A DNA stretch of 64,000 bases, taken from Xanthomonas sp. 10-10. GTDB taxonomy: Bacteria > Pseudomonadota > Gammaproteobacteria > Xanthomonadales > Xanthomonadaceae. This document shows, piece after piece, positions 60,063-64,000 of this stretch (position 1 is the first letter of the stretch; every line of letters begins with the position of its first letter). The translations under genes were made by a program, and so were the position numbers. Location: positions 2,914,001 through 2,978,000 of the forward strand of contig NZ_CP144460.1 of the NCBI RefSeq assembly GCF_040182365.1, given 5' to 3'. The notes below the pieces were generated by a model. That model worked only from the letters and a program-made list of their open reading frames with translations, had not been told where the DNA came from and did not search any database.

Positions 60063-61907
60063 TCAAATAGCCACGGTCTTCAGCTTCTTGCGGCTGCCGT
60101 AGATCAACACCGCCAGCGCACGCGACACGGTGATCGCGGTGAACATCGAGGCGAAGATACCGATCATCATGGTCAGCGCGAAGCCCTTCAACGGGCCGGT
60201 GCCGAACGCGTACAAGGCCACCGCCACGATCAGACCGGTGAGGTTGGCGTCCAGGATGGTGCCGCCGGCCTTTTCATACCCTGCGGCAATTGCCGATTTG
60301 GCAGGCACGCCCAGCCGCAATTCTTCGCGGATACGCTCGTTGATCAGCACGTTGGCGTCCACCGACAGACCCACCGACAGGGCAAGGCCGGCAAAACCCG
60401 GCAGCGTCATGGTGGCGCCGAACAGCGACATCACCGCCACCACGATCAGCAGGTTGAACAGCAGCGCCACCGAGGTGATCGCACCGAACACGCGGTAATA
60501 GATCGTGAAGAACACCAGCGTGAACAGGAACGAGTAGACCACGGCAGTGACGCCACGCTCCACGTTCTCCGCGCCCAGGCTCGGGCCGATCACGTATTCC
60601 TCGACAAAATCCATCGGCGCAGCCAGCGAGCCGGACTTCAGCAGCTTGGCCAGGTTCTCCGCTTCCACCTTCTCCAGACCGGTGGTCTGGAAGTTCTTGC
60701 CGAACACGCCGGCAATGCGGGTCGGCGACAGGGCTTCTTCCTTGACCCGAACGCTGCGCACTTCCTTGCCGTCGACCATGGTCACGGTGGGGATGCGCTC
60801 GATATACACCACCGACATCAGCTTGCCGACGTTGGCGCTGGTGTAGTCGAGCATGCGCTGGCCGGCAACGTTGTTGAGCGTCACCGACACCGCCGGCATG
60901 CCGTTCTGGTCGTTACTGACGCTGGCGCTGACCATCTGATCGCCGGTCACCAGCGCGCGCTTGTTGAGCAGCACCGGCGCGCCGGTATCGCGCACGCGGT
61001 AGACCTTGGCTTCCGGCGGAATGCTGCCGCTGCGCACCGCGTCTTCGGCATTGCCTTCGACCACCGCACGGAATTCCAGCGAGGCGGTGGCGCCGATCAG
61101 GCGTTTGGCCTCGGCGGTGTCCTGCAAGCCGGGCAATTCGACCACGATGCGGTCTTCGCCCTGGCGCTGGATGGTCGGCTCGGACACGCCCAGCGCGTTG
61201 ACGCGGTTGCGCAAGGTGGTGAGGTTCTGCTCGATCGCGCCGCTGGCGATCTGCTTGAGCTCGGCCTCGGGCACCTTCACTGCGATGTTCTGGCCGCTGA
61301 CGTCGTAGGTCAGCGTCGGCTGCGCCTTGGCCAGCGCGGTGCGCGCCGCGTCGGCGCTGGCGCCCTCGCCCAGGCTGACCTGGATGCTGTTGTCGCCGCG
61401 ACGCTCGACCGCCCGATAGGCAATGCGACTGTCACGCAAGGTGGTGCGGATGTCTTCGGCAAAGCCTTCGATCCGCTTTTCCACTGCGGCCTTCTGATCG
61501 ACCTGCATGGCGAAGTGGACGCCGCCGACCAGGTCCAGGCCCAGCACCATCGGCTTGCCGCCCAGCTTGGCCAGCCACTCCGGCACGGTGGACGCCAGGT
61601 TCAGCGCCACCGTGTAGTTCTCGCCCAGCTGCTGGCGCAGCACGTCGTTGGCGCGGGTCTGCGCCTGCAACGAAGGCAGGCGCACCATCAGACTGTCGCC
61701 TTCCTTGGTGACGGCCTTGGGCGTGATGCCCGCACCCTTGAGCTCACCGTCGATGCGGCTGCGCAATGCGTCGTCGAGCTGCGCACCGCGGCTGGCGGTG
61801 ATCTGCACGGACGGGTCTTTCTGGTAGATGTTGGGCAGCGCATACAACGCGCTGACCGCCAGCACCAGCAGGATCAGGAAATACTTCCAGCGGGGAAATT
61901 CGAGCAT
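60063..61907 (-). CDS. secD: SecD, Sec translocase accessory subunit
   Basis: A 614-residue protein. One membrane segment at about 8-27 (FLILLVLAVSALYALPNIY), a large periplasmic region (P1 head and base, about 30-430) with LGLDLVGGVHFAMQV, and five C-terminal segments (SFLFTLVFFTIYYRVFGA; GLALSVGLSVDANVLINERI). The last is the proton-path signature containing the key Asp. I start at ATG 61907 (LEFPRWK). yajC lies 332 bp upstream and secF downstream, the standard order. Confidence 0.97.
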   Translation of the reverse strand: MLEFPRWKYFLILLVLAVSALYALPNIYQKDPSVQITASRGAQLDDALRSRIDGELKGAGITPKAVTKEGDSLMVRLPSLQAQTRANDVLRQQLGENYTVALNLASTVPEWLAKLGGKPMVLGLDLVGGVHFAMQVDQKAAVEKRIEGFAEDIRTTLRDSRIAYRAVERRGDNSIQVSLGEGASADAARTALAKAQPTLTYDVSGQNIAVKVPEAELKQIASGAIEQNLTTLRNRVNALGVSEPTIQRQGEDRIVVELPGLQDTAEAKRLIGATASLEFRAVVEGNAEDAVRSGSIPPEAKVYRVRDTGAPVLLNKRALVTGDQMVSASVSNDQNGMPAVSVTLNNVAGQRMLDYTSANVGKLMSVVYIERIPTVTMVDGKEVRSVRVKEEALSPTRIAGVFGKNFQTTGLEKVEAENLAKLLKSGSLAAPMDFVEEYVIGPSLGAENVERGVTAVVYSFLFTLVFFTIYYRVFGAITSVALLFNLLIVVAVMSLFGATMTLPGFAGLALSVGLSVDANVLINERIREELRLGVPAKSAIAAGYEKAGGTILDANLTGLIVAVALYAFGTGPLKGFALTMMIGIFASMFTAITVSRALAVLIYGSRKKLKTVAI

Positions 61908-62239
61908 TGCGACAGTCCCGCACAGCACCATCCCGGCGCCGCGCCTAGCAGTGAGAACGACTTCAAGCGGCCGATACAGCGTCGCGAGCGGTCATCCGGT
62001 GGATACGGGCAGTACGCGGAGCGAAAGCGCCCGAAGGGCGAGTTCCGACTTCGTGCACCGACTGCGCCCGCCTGACGGTGCGCGCAGTTGTGGTGTTGCA
62101 GGTGTTCATGTGCAGCGACGTCTTGAGCAGCCCCAAGCACGCATCGGCAGCACGACGACAGCGGAGTGTACGAGCGGCCGCTGGCGTTTTCGAGCACCGG
62201 CCGGCAGTGCCAGACGGTGCCCGATGCCGATGGCGCGAC
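61908..62239. other. Gap between yajC and secD
   Basis: 332 bp, longer than usual between these genes. I find no gene, terminator or known motif; open frames in it lack family resemblance. It may carry an extra promoter for secDF. Confidence 0.5.
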
Positions 62240-62593
62240 TCAGCTGGCGGACTTGAGCGTGCCCTTCGGCAGCACATGGCCCACGGCGCTCTTCTGCACG
62301 CGGATGCGGACGTTGTCGGCTACTTCCACGGTGATGAAGTTGTCGCCGATGTCGGTGATCACGCCGGCGACGCCGCCGGAAGTGATGACTTCATCGCCGC
62401 GCGCCAGCTTGTCCAGCAGCGACTTGTGCTCCTTCTGACGCTTCATCTGCGGGCGGATCATCAAGAAATACATGACCGCGATCAGGATGATCGGCAGCGC
62501 GAAGGTAGACAGGCTACCCATCGGGCCGGGCGCCGGTGCGCCGCCAGTGGCCTGCGCCTGGGCGACCGGGATCAGGAAATCGAGCAAATTCAT
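62240..62593 (-). CDS. yajC: YajC, Sec translocase accessory protein
   Basis: A 117-residue small membrane protein with one segment (LSTFALPIILIAVMYFLMIR, about 29-48) and the conserved cytosolic RPQMKRQKEHKSLLDKLARG then GDEVITSGGVAGVI. It joins the SecDF complex. The stretch before the segment is Ala/Pro/Gly-rich. Located between tgt and secD, the usual operon order. Confidence 0.96.
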   Translation of the reverse strand: MNLLDFLIPVAQAQATGGAPAPGPMGSLSTFALPIILIAVMYFLMIRPQMKRQKEHKSLLDKLARGDEVITSGGVAGVITDIGDNFITVEVADNVRIRVQKSAVGHVLPKGTLKSAS

Positions 62594-62727
62594 TCAGTGC
62601 ATCCTAGTTTGGTGCCAGCACGCCCTCACGGGCCCACTCGCTATTCAGGTACCGCCAGGGCGGAACAGCCGGGAATTATGCCACGCAGGTTCCACCCCGT
62701 CCGCGCTGAGGGCATGGACGGCAGGGC

Positions 62728-64000
<1,273 letters not shown>

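Overview
The window is high-GC gammaproteobacterial chromosome and reads as Xanthomonas. The evidence is gene content and order (fruR/fruBKA with an OprB porin, tgt-yajC-secD-secF, a 180-kDa-class NAD-glutamate dehydrogenase), the many c-di-GMP and phosphorelay genes, the GTAGGAGCGC-type intergenic palindromes, and a sedentary chromosomal integron beside a decayed intI. I see no tRNA, rRNA, CRISPR array or intact insertion sequence.

Layout. 0.7-5.7 kb: a divergent polyamine/gamma-glutamyl cluster with two glutamine-synthetase-like ligases, a PuuD-type amidohydrolase and a PuuB-type oxidase. 5.8-8.6 kb: a REC-REC-GGDEF diguanylate cyclase and an MHS-type transporter. 8.7-9.75 kb: three tandem copies of a ~293-bp hairpin-rich repeat. 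9.8-15 kb: a leftward operon for a formate-dehydrogenase-like molybdoenzyme (OFA transporter, fdhD, FdhF/YdeP-type enzyme, small winged-helix protein). 15.3-19.8 kb: a class III aminotransferase, a ParB-like protein followed by four ~152-bp tandem repeats, and a DUF445 membrane protein. 19.9-25 kb: a hybrid CHASE/PAS histidine kinase with REC-REC-HPt and the HD-GYP response regulator next to it. 25.6-30.6 kb: a DHA2 exporter, a small membrane protein, an AcuI/YhdH reductase, a TetR regulator and an SDR. 30.8-35.8 kb: NAD-GDH. 36-41.2 kb: a TetR-controlled RND efflux pump. 41.7-49.7 kb: fructose uptake (fruR divergent from fruBKA, then oprB) with two FruR-like palindromes.

49.9-58.9 kb is the accessory part: an integron of 16 cassettes, all with attC sites in minus-strand orientation. 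It begins at a candidate attI (about 58.4 kb) next to a plus-strand intI remnant that has lost its catalytic domain. Most cassettes hold one short minus-strand gene that ends in or just before its attC. The most striking encodes a 392-residue protein that joins a PD-(D/E)XK-nuclease-like N-terminus to a class III nucleotidyl cyclase, which I propose as a one-gene cyclic-nucleotide/nuclease defence candidate. Others encode an octapeptide-repeat protein, a protein with a HEPN-type R-x4-H motif, a PUA/EVE-like protein broken by a 1-nt expansion, a gene with an in-frame amber, and a plus-strand SymE-like toxin gene broken by a 17-bp tandem duplication. Two cassettes are near-identical duplicates without a clear gene.

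59-63.9 kb returns to core genome: secF, secD, yajC and tgt, all leftward.
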